Source: Oceanicaulis sp. BBD 1991-10 (GTDB lineage: Bacteria; Pseudomonadota; Alphaproteobacteria; Caulobacterales; Maricaulaceae). From it: 64,000 bases of DNA. The notes under the pieces are model-generated. The model saw nothing but the letters and a program-made list of their open reading frames with translations, made no database searches and was not told the origin of the DNA. The DNA lies in contig LYSW01000001.1 in the NCBI GenBank assembly GCA_001657295.1, positions 62,001-126,000 on the forward strand, given 5' to 3'. The position numbers and the translations under genes are program-made. Below are positions 28,040-37,309 of the stretch, in pieces (positions within the stretch are counted from its first letter, which is position 1; every line of letters begins with the position of its first letter).

Positions 28040-28974
28040 CCAAACCTGCTCCTGTCCCCGAAGACGGTCCGCCGCGCCTGTTCGACCGCGGCCTTTTGCG
28101 ACATCGCCGGGATCGCGCGTCACGCGAGTTTGAATCATACGACTTTCTCCATGCGCGAGTCGCCGATGATTTGCTCGACCGGGTGGAAAGCGTCTCGCGC
28201 AGCTTCGACACCTGCCTGGCGCTGGGCGGCGGCGGCGCAGTGTCCCGCGCCCTGGCGGAGCGACCCGACGCCCGCGCCAAGATTGGAAAACTGATCGAAG
28301 CGGACCTGTCGCCGGGAATGGCGAAGCTGTCCGCAGCTCCGGCGATCGCGCTCGACGAGGAATGCCTGCCCGTCAAAGAGGCGAGCGTGGACCTGGTGCT
28401 CTCCTGCCTGTCGCTGCATTGGACCAATGATCTGGTCGGCGCGCTGATCCAGATCAATTACGCGCTCAAGCCGGACGGGTTTTTTGCGGGCGCGGTGCTG
28501 GGCGGCGCCACGCTGACTGAGCTGCGCGCGGCGCTGAGCGCCGCCGACGAGGCGGCGGACCGCGCCCCCGCACGACGGGTCTCGCCCTTCGCCGACACCA
28601 TAGACATGGCCGGGCTGGTCAGCCGCGCCGGCTTCACCATGCCGGTCTCGGACGTGGACAGAGTCACGGCGCGCTATGGCAACGCCTTCGTGCTGATGCG
28701 CGATCTCAGGAAAATGGGCGAGACCAACGTCCTGGTCGAGCGGACCCGCACGCCGGGCACGAAGACGCTTTTCGTCTCCGCCGCCCAGGCCTATGCGGCC
28801 GATCATGCCGGGGAGGACGGCAAGATCCCGGCGACGTTCGAGGTGATCAATTTCGCCGGCTGGGCGCCCCATCCCGACCAGCCCAGACCCAAACGCCCGG
28901 GTTCGGCCACGGCGCGGCTTGCCGATGCGCTGGGCGTTAAAGAAAACAGCGCCGGGGACAAGGCCGGCGGTTAG
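28015..28974 (+). CDS. SAM-dependent methyltransferase, NDUFAF5/BioC-like
   Basis: 319 aa. The opening RLFDRGLLRHRRDRA and FESYDFLHARVADDLLDRV, with the loop CLALGGGG, match the alphaproteobacterial relatives of NDUFAF5 (complex I assembly). The LSCLSLHWTNDLVGALIQI segment is the methyltransferase motif. Related genes sit divergently from comF in many alphaproteobacteria. BioC is a second choice. Its 3' end overlaps the Flp pilin frame by four bases. Confidence 0.88.
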   Translation: MSRVTLIASKPAPVPEDGPPRLFDRGLLRHRRDRASREFESYDFLHARVADDLLDRVESVSRSFDTCLALGGGGAVSRALAERPDARAKIGKLIEADLSPGMAKLSAAPAIALDEECLPVKEASVDLVLSCLSLHWTNDLVGALIQINYALKPDGFFAGAVLGGATLTELRAALSAADEAADRAPARRVSPFADTIDMAGLVSRAGFTMPVSDVDRVTARYGNAFVLMRDLRKMGETNVLVERTRTPGTKTLFVSAAQAYAADHAGEDGKIPATFEVINFAGWAPHPDQPRPKRPGSATARLADALGVKENSAGDKAGG

Positions 28975-29177
28975 GCGTCGCCTTGGGCCTCGCCCTCCCC
29001 TTGCCCGTCGCCGCCGCCCAGCGGCGTGGACAGGCTGGAGGTCATGCGGTCCCACATGCCGTCGACACCGTTGCCGAGAAGGCTGACGGCGCCGATGATC
29101 GAGGTGGCGAGAAGGGCCGCGATCAAGCCATATTCGATGGCCGTGCCGCCGGAGCGGTCCTGCGCGAAACCGCCTAG
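28971..29177 (-). CDS. Flp/Fap-type IVb pilin frame, 5' end unclear
   Basis: The frame encodes GTAIEYGLIAALLATSIIG, the standard Flp pilin leader/helix (Gly before the cleaved site, Glu at +5), then a short C-terminal part ending GEGEAQGDA. In this frame I find no ATG, GTG or TTG at a normal distance before the helix; the nearest is a GTG near 29315, deep inside mutT. The mutT stop (29174-29176) overlaps the frame. Options are a truncated gene, a -1 frameshift from mutT, a rare start codon or a sequence error. Confidence 0.6.
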   Translation of the reverse strand, partial: LGGFAQDRSGGTAIEYGLIAALLATSIIGAVSLLGNGVDGMWDRMTSSLSTPLGGGDGQGEGEAQGDA

Positions 29178-29599
29178 ACCCGCCCGCCGACCAGCCGGTC
29201 GCGCAGCTCCGCGGCCAGCGGCTTGTCGGCGTCCAGCAGCGGATAATCGGCCAGCTTGTCCGGGCGCACCCAGGCGATCGTCTGACCTTCCCTCGGATCG
29301 GCGAACCCGTCCCAGCGCCGGCACACGAAGAGCGGCATCAGCATGTGGCGGGTCTCGTCGAGCGGATGGGAGGCGAAGGCGAAAGGCTGCAAACACTGCT
29401 CGCACGGCTCCACTCCCAGCTCCTCGCGCAGCTCACGGATCAGCGCTTGCTCAGGGGTCTCGCCCCGTTCCACCTTGCCGCCGGGAAACTCCCAGGCCCC
29501 CGCATGGGCCTTGCCCTGCGGCCGCTGGGCGATCAGCACCCGGCCGTCGGGATCGATCAGGGCGCAGGCGGCCACGAGAAGCAGGCTTTGAGCGTTCAT
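29174..29599 (-). CDS. mutT: 8-oxo-dGTP diphosphatase MutT
   Basis: 141 aa Nudix hydrolase that removes oxidised GTP nucleotides. The Nudix box is GGKVERGETPEQALIRELRE followed by ELG. The start is taken at ATG 29599, because the earlier TTG at 29608 has no ribosome site. It is followed, in an overlapping frame, by the Flp pilin sequence. Confidence 0.93.
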   Translation of the reverse strand: MNAQSLLLVAACALIDPDGRVLIAQRPQGKAHAGAWEFPGGKVERGETPEQALIRELREELGVEPCEQCLQPFAFASHPLDETRHMLMPLFVCRRWDGFADPREGQTIAWVRPDKLADYPLLDADKPLAAELRDRLVGGRV

Positions 29600-29649
29600 G
29601 TAATACAAGACCGGTTAAATCGGCGTGCAGGAGGATGGTGAAGGACGGC

Positions 29650-30651
29650 TTAACCGTCCCGGCCGTCCGCGTCAGCCTCGGACGGCGCCTCGGCGTCCTC
29701 TCCGGGCATGTCAGGCGTGCGCAAATCGCCGGGCGCGGAGCCGGCGGTGATCACAACGGGATAGCTGCTGCGAAGATCGCTGAGCACCGCATCGATGCCC
29801 TGGAGGGTCAAGAAGCGCACGATATTGGGCCGCATCGCCTCCAGGCTGGGCCGCGGCTGCGCGCGCCGGTCCACGATGGCCAGCACGTGCCAGCCATATT
29901 CGGTCTCAAACGGCGCGCTGACCGCCCCCTCTTCGGTGGCGAAGGCGATATCTGCAAAGCCTGGAATTATGCTGTCCCGCGTGAAATAGCCCAGATCTCC
30001 GCCGACCAGGCGGGTGGCGGGATCCTGGCTGATCCGGGTGGCAAGCTCGGCGAAGTCCGTGCCCTCGGAGATCAGGCGGGCGGCCTCATCCGCCTCTTCG
30101 CGGGTCTCCAAAAGGATATGGCGCGCGCGCACTTCGATGGTCGACGGCGTCAGGCGCGACTGCTCTTCATAGACGCGCTGGATCGCCTCTTCGGTCACGG
30201 TTTCGGCGACGGCGGTCTCGACCAGGATATTGCCCAGGATGCGCTCTTCGGCGGCCGCCAGCCGGCGCTGCGCCTCCGGTTCGGCGTCCAGCTCACGCCG
30301 CGCCGCCTCCAGCGCCAGCAGGCGCTGGTCGATCAGCTCCTCCAGCACGCTGCGAAATTGCGCCGATGCGGGGTCCAGCGGCGCGTCTTCGACGACCAGG
30401 TCGCGCGCCTGCGCTTCGCGCTGCACATCGGAAATGGTGATCACGGTCTCGCCGACCCGCGCGGCGACCACGTCGCCTTCAGCGGCCTCGGCGGTGACAA
30501 AACGCAGGCCTGAAACAGGCTCGGACGCCGTCTGCGTCCCGTTCGCCGCGGGCGCTGTCGCAGCCTGCTCAGCCGGGCTGCATCCGGCGATGCCCACCAT
30601 AGCTGCAACGGCCAAAGCCATAAGGGGCAGCGGGGCTTGATTGACACTCAA
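29650..30651 (-). CDS. Parvulin-type peptidyl-prolyl isomerase lipoprotein
   Basis: 333 aa. A lipoprotein signal ends with GIAGC (residues 20-24). A SurA-like N-terminal helical region follows (about 55-160). The rotamase domain covers about 170-275 with VRARHILLETREEADE, GGDLGYFTRDSIIPGF and FETEYGWHVLAI. It likely helps envelope proteins fold. It is divergent from secA, a common pairing. The region between them has a 12-base palindrome at 30667. Confidence 0.92.
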   Translation of the reverse strand: MSVNQAPLPLMALAVAAMVGIAGCSPAEQAATAPAANGTQTASEPVSGLRFVTAEAAEGDVVAARVGETVITISDVQREAQARDLVVEDAPLDPASAQFRSVLEELIDQRLLALEAARRELDAEPEAQRRLAAAEERILGNILVETAVAETVTEEAIQRVYEEQSRLTPSTIEVRARHILLETREEADEAARLISEGTDFAELATRISQDPATRLVGGDLGYFTRDSIIPGFADIAFATEEGAVSAPFETEYGWHVLAIVDRRAQPRPSLEAMRPNIVRFLTLQGIDAVLSDLRSSYPVVITAGSAPGDLRTPDMPGEDAEAPSEADADGRDG

Positions 30652-30666
30652 TCGGGGCCTCCTTAA

Positions 30667-30678
30667 GTCACCGGTGAC
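30667..30678. promoter_or_regulatory. Perfect 12-base palindrome between the PPIase gene and secA
   Basis: The sequence gtcaccggtgac reads the same on both strands and lies in the 89-base space between two divergent genes. It could be a repressor site or chance; nothing more can be said from one copy. Confidence 0.4.
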
Positions 30679-30740
30679 GCTGCGCGCGCCAATCGGTCTG
30701 CGCGCACCATTTTTTCTACGCCCGCCAAGGCTGATACGTC

Positions 30741-33518
30741 ATGCTCGATCTCGCCCGCAAGCTCTTCGGCTCTTCAAACGACCGCTTCATCAAGAAGATG
30801 CGGCCCACCGTGGAGAAGATCAACGCGCTGGAGCCGGAGTTCGAAGCGCTGGACGATGCGGGCCTGGCCGCGAAAACCGCGGAATTCCGCGAACGGGTCG
30901 AGGCCGGCGAAAGCCTGGACAAGCTGTTGCCGGAGGCGTTTGCGGCCGTGCGCGAAGGCGCCAAGCGTGCTCTGGGCCAGCGCCATTACGACGTCCAGCT
31001 GATGGGCGGCATGGTGCTGCACCAGGGCAGTATTTCTGAAATGAAGACCGGTGAAGGCAAGACGCTGGTCTCGACCCTGGCGGCTTATCTCAATGCGCTG
31101 CCGGGCAAGGGCGTGCACATCGTCACGGTCAACGATTATCTGGCCCGCCGGGACTCTGAATGGATGGGCCAGGTCTACGCCAAGCTCGGCATGACCACCG
31201 GCGTCATCGTCCACGGCATGGGCGATGACGAGCGCCGCAAGGCCTATGCCTGCGACATCACCTACGGCACCAATAACGAGCTGGGCTTCGATTATCTGCG
31301 CGATAACATGAAGTATTCGCTCGAGGACATGGTGCAGTTCGGCGGCCGCGCGGCGGAGAAGGCGACCCACAATTATGCGATCGTCGACGAGGTGGACTCG
31401 ATCCTGATCGACGAGGCGCGCACCCCGCTGATCATTTCCGGCCGCACCGAAGACCGGACCGATTTCTACATCACGATCGACAAGATCATCCCGCTGCTGG
31501 ACGAGGAAGACTACACGATCGACGAGAAGGCTCGCTCCTGCACCTTCACCGAAGAGGGCAACGAGCATATCGAACAGCTGCTCAAGGAGCGCGATCTGAT
31601 TGAAACGGGCGATCTCTACGACGTCGAGAACGTCTCCGTCGTCCACCACGTCAATCAGGGCCTGAAGGCGCACAAGCTGTTCAACAAGGACAAGGAATAC
31701 ATCGTCAAGAACGGCGAGGTGATCCTGATCGACGAATTCACCGGCCGCCAGATGCCGGGACGGCGCCTGTCCGATGGTCTGCACCAGGCGATCGAGGCCA
31801 AGGAAGGCGTCGACATCCAGCCGGAAAACCAGACGCTGGCCTCCATCACCTTCCAGAATTATTTCCGCCTCTATGACAAGCTGGCCGGCATGACCGGCAC
31901 CGCCGCCACCGAGGCGGAGGAATTTGCGGGCATCTACAGCCTCGGCGTGGTGGAGATCCCCACCAACAAGCCGGTGGCGCGGATCGACGAGGAAGACGAG
32001 CTTTACCGCACGATGGGCGAGAAGAATGACGCCATCGTCGCGGCGATCGAAGAGGCCAACGCGAAAAAGCAGCCGATCTTGGTGGGGACGGTTTCAATCG
32101 AAAAATCGGAGTCGCTCTCCGATGTGCTCAAGAAAAAGAAAATCCCGCACAAGGTCCTCAACGCCCGCTATCACGAAGAAGAAGCCGCGATCGTGGCGCT
32201 GGGCGGCGAGCCGGGCGCGGTGACCATCGCGACGAATATGGCCGGCCGCGGCACCGATATTCAGCTGGGCGGCAATGTCGATTTCCGCCTCGCCGAATGG
32301 CGGCAGGCCCAGACCGAATCCGGCAACACGCCGAGCGACGCCGAGATCGGGGCCGAGCGCGAAAAGATCGCCGCCGACGTGGCGGAGAAGAAACAGATCG
32401 CGCTGGACGCCGGCGGGCTGTTCGTCATCGGCACCGAGCGCCACGAGAGCCGCCGGATCGACAATCAGCTGCGCGGCCGGTCCGGCCGTCAGGGCGACCC
32501 GGGCCGTTCGGCCTTCTATTTGTCGGTCGAAGACGATCTCTTGCGCATCTTTGCGCCCGAGCGCCTGGACACCATCATGCGCACGCTGGGCATGAAGCCG
32601 GGCGAAGCCATCCAGCACCCCTGGATGACCAAGGCGGTGGAGACCAGCCAGAAAAAGGTCGAGCAGCGCAATTTCGATATTCGAAAGAATATCTTGAAGT
32701 ATGACGACGTCATGAATGACCAGCGCAAGGCGATCTTTGAGCAGCGCATCGAATTCATGACCGCCAAGGACGTCTCCGACGTGGTCAAGGACATGCGCGC
32801 CCAAGCCGTCGAGGACCTGGTCGAGCGTCATATTCCGCCGCGCGCCTATGCCGATCAGTGGGATGTCGAAGGCCTGGACGAAGCCGTCTCGAAATATTTC
32901 GGCCTTGATCTGCCGATCACGGACTGGGCGGCCGAGGAAGGCATTGCGGACGAAGAGATTCAGGACCGCGTGATGAAGGCCGCCGACGAATCCTACGCTG
33001 AAAAGGCCGCCGATATCGGTCCGGAGCTGATCCGCCGGATTGAAAAACAGGTCGTGCTGCAAACGATCGACCAGAACTGGCGCGAGCATCTCCAGCAGCT
33101 GGACGCCCTGCGTTCGGTGATCGGTCTGCGCGGCTACGCCCAGCGCGACCCGCTCAACGAGTTCAAGACCGAGGCCTTCACCCTGTTTGAGAGCCTTTTG
33201 GACGAGCTGCGCTTTGAAACCACGCGGGTTTTGTCCAATCTGCGTCTGGCGCCCAGCGCCCCGCCCCCGGAAATGCCCGAGCCGCCGAAGGATATCGAGG
33301 CCAAGCACATCGATCCGATGACCGGCCGCAATGAGATGGCTGACGCGCCGGCGCAATCGGCTGCGCCGCGCGCCTCTGCGCCGGCGGCGTCGCGCGCCGC
33401 GGCGGCGGCGATCGACCCGAACGACCCCAGCACCTGGGGCCGGGTGCCGCGCAACGCGCCCTGCCCGTGCGGCTCCGGCAAGAAATACAAGCATTGCCAC
33501 GGCAAGGTGACGGCCTAG
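30741..33518 (+). CDS. secA: Preprotein translocase ATPase SecA
   Basis: SecA (925 aa) drives proteins through SecYEG. Walker A is [10 protein letters not shown], the DEAD-like Walker B is [17 protein letters not shown], and [14 protein letters not shown] and [18 protein letters not shown] mark the second motor domain. A helical scaffold follows. The C-terminus ends in the zinc SEC-C motif [14 protein letters not shown]. Full length, start with a normal N-terminus ([15 protein letters not shown]). Confidence 0.98.
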   Translation: MLDLARKLFGSSNDRFIKKMRPTVEKINALEPEFEALDDAGLAAKTAEFRERVEAGESLDKLLPEAFAAVREGAKRALGQRHYDVQLMGGMVLHQGSISEMKTGEGKTLVSTLAAYLNALPGKGVHIVTVNDYLARRDSEWMGQVYAKLGMTTGVIVHGMGDDERRKAYACDITYGTNNELGFDYLRDNMKYSLEDMVQFGGRAAEKATHNYAIVDEVDSILIDEARTPLIISGRTEDRTDFYITIDKIIPLLDEEDYTIDEKARSCTFTEEGNEHIEQLLKERDLIETGDLYDVENVSVVHHVNQGLKAHKLFNKDKEYIVKNGEVILIDEFTGRQMPGRRLSDGLHQAIEAKEGVDIQPENQTLASITFQNYFRLYDKLAGMTGTAATEAEEFAGIYSLGVVEIPTNKPVARIDEEDELYRTMGEKNDAIVAAIEEANAKKQPILVGTVSIEKSESLSDVLKKKKIPHKVLNARYHEEEAAIVALGGEPGAVTIATNMAGRGTDIQLGGNVDFRLAEWRQAQTESGNTPSDAEIGAEREKIAADVAEKKQIALDAGGLFVIGTERHESRRIDNQLRGRSGRQGDPGRSAFYLSVEDDLLRIFAPERLDTIMRTLGMKPGEAIQHPWMTKAVETSQKKVEQRNFDIRKNILKYDDVMNDQRKAIFEQRIEFMTAKDVSDVVKDMRAQAVEDLVERHIPPRAYADQWDVEGLDEAVSKYFGLDLPITDWAAEEGIADEEIQDRVMKAADESYAEKAADIGPELIRRIEKQVVLQTIDQNWREHLQQLDALRSVIGLRGYAQRDPLNEFKTEAFTLFESLLDELRFETTRVLSNLRLAPSAPPPEMPEPPKDIEAKHIDPMTGRNEMADAPAQSAAPRASAPAASRAAAAAIDPNDPSTWGRVPRNAPCPCGSGKKYKHCHGKVTA

Positions 33519-33523
33519 ACGCG

Positions 33524-34000
33524 ATGAGCTCAGTGGTCCTCACCCGCATCGCGCCGGACCAGAGTTCTGAGATCAATGCGCTCATTTTGCGCTCCAAAGC
33601 CCATTGGGGCTATGACGCGGCGATGATGGCGACGATGGAGCAGGTGCTCCGGCTCGACGAGGACGCCGCTAAAGCCGGCCGGGCGGTCGCGGGCTGGTTT
33701 GAAGACCTCGCCGTCGGCATCGCTCAGGTCAGCGAGCCTTACGAGGACGGGCGCGGCTCTGCAATGGAGCTGGATCTCCTCTTCATCGCGCCGGAAGCCA
33801 TCGGAACCGGGCTGGGCCGCCGGCTCTATGGTTGGGCGCTGGATCAGGCGCGGGCGTGCGAGGTTGACCGCCTCGACATCCTCTCGGACCCCAATGCGCG
33901 CCGCTTCTACGCAGCCATGGGCGCCAGCTATGTGGAGGACCGGCCGTCCGATGCGATTCCCGGGCGCACGCTGCCCTGGCTGGAGCACCGAATTCGCTGA
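33524..34000 (+). CDS. GNAT-family acetyltransferase
   Basis: 158 aa from ATG 33524, five bases after the secA stop; an ATG inside secA at 33467 is a poor choice. The acetyl-CoA motif is LLFIAPEAIGTGLGRRLYGWA, followed by ARRFYAAMGA as the usual beta-6/7 segment. Substrate unknown. It may be read with secA. Confidence 0.88.
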   Translation: MSSVVLTRIAPDQSSEINALILRSKAHWGYDAAMMATMEQVLRLDEDAAKAGRAVAGWFEDLAVGIAQVSEPYEDGRGSAMELDLLFIAPEAIGTGLGRRLYGWALDQARACEVDRLDILSDPNARRFYAAMGASYVEDRPSDAIPGRTLPWLEHRIR

Positions 34001-34112
34001 TCATGCTTAAGTTGTTATAAAGCCTCCATTATCATCAAATCTCGAAGGGGTTTATTTACCCTATTGTGTTTAGCTGAACGTATTCAGTTTGCACCTTTGA
34101 GGTAATTTCTCC

Positions 34113-35291
34113 ATGAATGCGACTTTCAGGTGGCCGGCCATTCTGGCGGGCCTATTAGTGTCCATCGTTGCCACCCTTGGGCTTCGCCCGGTCATTGAAA
34201 CCGACCGAGTGTCCGGCCAGCGAGCCGCGCTGAGCGCCTACACCGTCGAGCGGGCGTCCGGTCGCAACACGCTCTTTGAGGAGGCGGCGCAGACCCAGGC
34301 CGCCGCCAGCGCGCTTTTTCTGAGCCAGTTCAACACGCTGCCCGATGCTGAGGTCCGGCGTATCTTTGAAGACCGTTTCCCCGTTTATGACGGTGCGACC
34401 CGGCGCAGCCGGGACGAGGATTTCGACGGCCGCCGCCTGGAAAGCGGGCATCTTGTTTACGGGATCGGCGCGTTTCTTTCCGGCGTCGACTACACGCTCG
34501 CCGACCAACGCACCGTGGTCTCGGCCTATTTGACGGTCTCGCATATGGGCCCCGGCGCGTCGGGCCTGTTTGACAATATCTATTTCAACGACGATCAGGA
34601 CCGCCTGGTGATGTTTGCGCCTGAGCGCGACGACCGGCTCGAATTCTACCGCCGCACCGCACCCCCCGATTTTGGGTTCTCCCGCCATCCTTTTGTCGAG
34701 ATCGCCCTGCCGGCGGCCAATCCCAGCGGCAGGCTGGCCTGCACCGCGCTGACCGATCTTCTATACCGCGAAGCCGAGCGGCAAATGACCATCGGCTGCC
34801 ACCTGCCGGTCCGCCAGGCCGGCCGGCATATCGGCGCCTTCGGCATGACGCTGGATGTCAAAGCCTATCTCGCCGACACGGTCACCGATCCCAGCGGCCG
34901 CGACGCCATGGTGATCTCCCGCGCTGGCGACGTCGTGGCGCATCCGGCGCTGTTCACCGGCGACGTCATCACCGAAGCCGATGTGGCCCGGATCCGGGAA
35001 TCCCTTCAGCTGGAACGCCTGTCCGCGGCGATCACGGCGAATGGCCGATCCGAAGGCGTGATCGAAGACCCCACGCGAGCCGGCTATGCGGCCTTCGTGA
35101 AGCTCGAGGCGCCGGGTTGGTTTCTGGTGGTGCGCGAGCCGCACGCGGCCGGAGGAGCGGCCAGCTGGATTCAGGCTCTGTTGTTTGGTCTGGTCGCCGG
35201 GCTTCTGGTCTTCTTCCAGCTCTGCCTGTTGCCGCAACGGCGCGTGCGCACGCCTGAACCGATCCGCCCGCCGGACGGCGAGACGGCCTAA
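34113..35291 (+). CDS. Membrane dCache sensor-like protein without an output domain
   Basis: 392 aa. One membrane helix at residues 8-25 and one at about 350-370 flank a periplasmic domain of about 320 residues. That domain has the dCache look, notably IGAFGMTLDVKAYLAD followed by VISRAGDVVAHPALF. Behind the second helix only about 20 residues remain, so there is no HAMP, kinase, GGDEF or chemoreceptor part. The AT-rich 112-base upstream region contains a small inverted repeat (ctgaa/ttcag at 34074-34087). A 26-base imperfect copy of the accA 3' end starts at its stop codon. Confidence 0.65.
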   Translation: MNATFRWPAILAGLLVSIVATLGLRPVIETDRVSGQRAALSAYTVERASGRNTLFEEAAQTQAAASALFLSQFNTLPDAEVRRIFEDRFPVYDGATRRSRDEDFDGRRLESGHLVYGIGAFLSGVDYTLADQRTVVSAYLTVSHMGPGASGLFDNIYFNDDQDRLVMFAPERDDRLEFYRRTAPPDFGFSRHPFVEIALPAANPSGRLACTALTDLLYREAERQMTIGCHLPVRQAGRHIGAFGMTLDVKAYLADTVTDPSGRDAMVISRAGDVVAHPALFTGDVITEADVARIRESLQLERLSAAITANGRSEGVIEDPTRAGYAAFVKLEAPGWFLVVREPHAAGGAASWIQALLFGLVAGLLVFFQLCLLPQRRVRTPEPIRPPDGETA

Positions 35292-35314
35292 CTCTCCAGC
35301 AGGCTCCAGCCGTT
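35289..35314. repeat. Imperfect copy of the accA 3' end (left repeat)
   Basis: These 26 bases match 37311-37336 at 22 positions, with 13 identical in a row. On the minus strand both copies read in the same frame ending SLLES-stop, as in accA. They bracket the lower-GC amidohydrolase gene. Confidence 0.55.
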
Positions 35315-35337
35315 CCCGCCAAAATGTGAACCGAGCG

Positions 35338-37158
35338 CTAGAGTGAAAAGAACCGCCGTGCGTTCCTGAAGCACAGATTGTCGATTTCAGCTTGGGAGTA
35401 GCCGGCGCTGTCCATTCCGTCGATCGCTCGTTCAAGATAACGGTCATGCCGGCGCAGCTGACCCAGCATGACCCAGTCGGTGCCGAGCATGAGCTTTTCC
35501 ATATTCGGATCATATCGCGCAGCGAACACCCTCAAGCGGCTGAAAAAGCGTCGAATTCGGCCCAGCCCGAACCAGGGGGTCCTGATGAATTCCTCCATGA
35601 AGCTCAAATCTGCGTAGACATTTGGATAGTCGTGCAGCAAGGGCCCCTTGGACCAGGCCCAGGATGCCGACTCCGGGCCGCTCGTCATGAAGGCGCGCAT
35701 ATCTCCGAAATGACCAAGATTGAGTTTCAGATTGCTCAGCCCCAATCCCGATCGGGTTACGCCGGTTTCGTCGACATGGGAGGCGGCGAGCACTCTGATC
35801 CACTCGTCCACATGGCCACGTTCGGCGAACCCGCATCCCGCATCGACCGAATTGCCCGCATGGGTGACCACAGGCACTTCATTTTCGGCGGCCCACTCAA
35901 GAAAGCGCCGCATCACGCTGTCCAGCCGGGAACCCAGACTTTGGACGGATTGGCCAACGCCCCGCCATTCGTTGAGAACCGGCGTCGGCATCCGATCCTG
36001 TGGAATGCTGGAATTCCCATACGGGCGAAAACCCATCGGCGGATAGAGCTTCACACCGTGCAGTCCGGAATTCGCCAGATAGATTTGCAGTCTTCCGAAC
36101 GGTGAAGCCTCCAGACGAGGATCAACACCTGAATCGCTCAGCCGGTTCAATTCCTGGCCAGCCGCCGCCTCGTCGAACGCTTGGCCAAGAGGGTCGAACG
36201 GCGCGCATATCCGTATATCGAGCTGATCATGATACCGGCCGCGCAACGCGCCCATGACGTCCAACTGGGCGTCAAAGTCTGACCCTTCGGCAGGCGGTTC
36301 TTGGAGCCATTTCGCGTAGTCGACCAGATAGGTCGCCGCGCCGGTGACGCCGGCATCGCCATAAAGACGGATATACCGCTTGATGATCCGGTCTCGAGGC
36401 AGAGTGAGAAGGAAAGCCCAGTCTAAAATGGCTCCAATACTGGTGATCGGAGCTCGCCGGCGCTGGCTCCGGGCGATGAGCTGATCAATCTTATTGCGCG
36501 CATCGATCGCCAGGAACTCCTGCACCTGATCGAACCGGTCGCGCACATCAAGGCCCAACTCATCATCGATGCCGTCGAGCAAGGCGCCGAAGCCGTCTGG
36601 ATCCGGATCGGCAAGCGCTTCGTCGGGGACCGCTTCCTGCTGCGTTTCCGAGGCGCGCCGGTGTTCATTGCGAATTTCGCGCAAAACATCAGCCAGCGCT
36701 TCGCGGTAAAGCTCCTCGAGCTCGTCGTCCGACGCGGTTGTGAATTTCCATACTGAAGCGCGCTCCCTGCGCGCAGGTTCGGATTCAACCAATTCGTGCG
36801 GCGCGGCGTCAGAACCATCATCGGAAAGCGCGCCCAAGACCGCCAGCTCCTCGCGTGCGGTCGGCGCAAGCCGGTCGCTCACGCGCCGCAGCCAGACTCC
36901 AACACCCCGGCCAAATCGAATGGGAGGCTTGCAGTCCGCTTGACCGGCAGGCGTGCTCGCGTACTCGTCTTCATAATTTCGAAGCACGACAACTTGGAAA
37001 AAACGGGCGATCGACAGATCAGAGCCGTTAAAGAAATGCACATGAGAGTCAAAGACTTCTGCGGGAACCGATTGGGCGTGAAGGCGCTCGCTCCCCACCA
37101 GGGAGGCGCCGGCGCCGGTCATCGCAGCCAAGAATAGTCGCCGATCAGCACTCAGCAT
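35338..37158 (-). CDS. Amidohydrolase-superfamily protein, likely Tat-exported
   Basis: 606 aa from ATG 37158 (GGGGG ribosome site; an upstream TTG at 37185 is less likely). A twin-arginine signal is visible (RRLFLAAMTGAG). The metal-dependent TIM-barrel motifs are DSHVHFF (HxH), GVKLYPPMGF (possible metal Lys), VVTHAG (His), NLGHFG (His) and LMLGTDWVML (Asp). A long insertion of about 200 residues (70-270) lies between the first two motifs, acidic and helical. Base composition is lower in GC than both flanks. It probably acts in the periplasm; the substrate is unknown. Confidence 0.78.
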   Translation of the reverse strand: MLSADRRLFLAAMTGAGASLVGSERLHAQSVPAEVFDSHVHFFNGSDLSIARFFQVVVLRNYEDEYASTPAGQADCKPPIRFGRGVGVWLRRVSDRLAPTAREELAVLGALSDDGSDAAPHELVESEPARRERASVWKFTTASDDELEELYREALADVLREIRNEHRRASETQQEAVPDEALADPDPDGFGALLDGIDDELGLDVRDRFDQVQEFLAIDARNKIDQLIARSQRRRAPITSIGAILDWAFLLTLPRDRIIKRYIRLYGDAGVTGAATYLVDYAKWLQEPPAEGSDFDAQLDVMGALRGRYHDQLDIRICAPFDPLGQAFDEAAAGQELNRLSDSGVDPRLEASPFGRLQIYLANSGLHGVKLYPPMGFRPYGNSSIPQDRMPTPVLNEWRGVGQSVQSLGSRLDSVMRRFLEWAAENEVPVVTHAGNSVDAGCGFAERGHVDEWIRVLAASHVDETGVTRSGLGLSNLKLNLGHFGDMRAFMTSGPESASWAWSKGPLLHDYPNVYADLSFMEEFIRTPWFGLGRIRRFFSRLRVFAARYDPNMEKLMLGTDWVMLGQLRRHDRYLERAIDGMDSAGYSQAEIDNLCFRNARRFFSL

Positions 37159-37245
37159 TCGAGCCCCCGTATCGGCCGGGCTCAAAAAAATCGAGCTTCA
37201 ACGAACCCGAACACCAGATTTAGCGATAAAGAAACAACTTAAACG

Positions 37246-37276
37246 ATAATAACCCAAAAGTAAATAGGGTTATTAT
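37246..37276. repeat. AT-rich perfect inverted repeat between accA and the amidohydrolase gene
   Basis: Arms of ten bases (ataataaccc at 37246-37255 and gggttattat at 37267-37276) with an 11-base loop. On the minus strand it lies after accA and ahead of the amidohydrolase start. It could be a weak terminator or an operator; no T-run follows directly. Confidence 0.6.
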
Positions 37277-37309
37277 CCGCCGCCGCCACGGGGGCGGGCG
37301 GCCGGTCTC

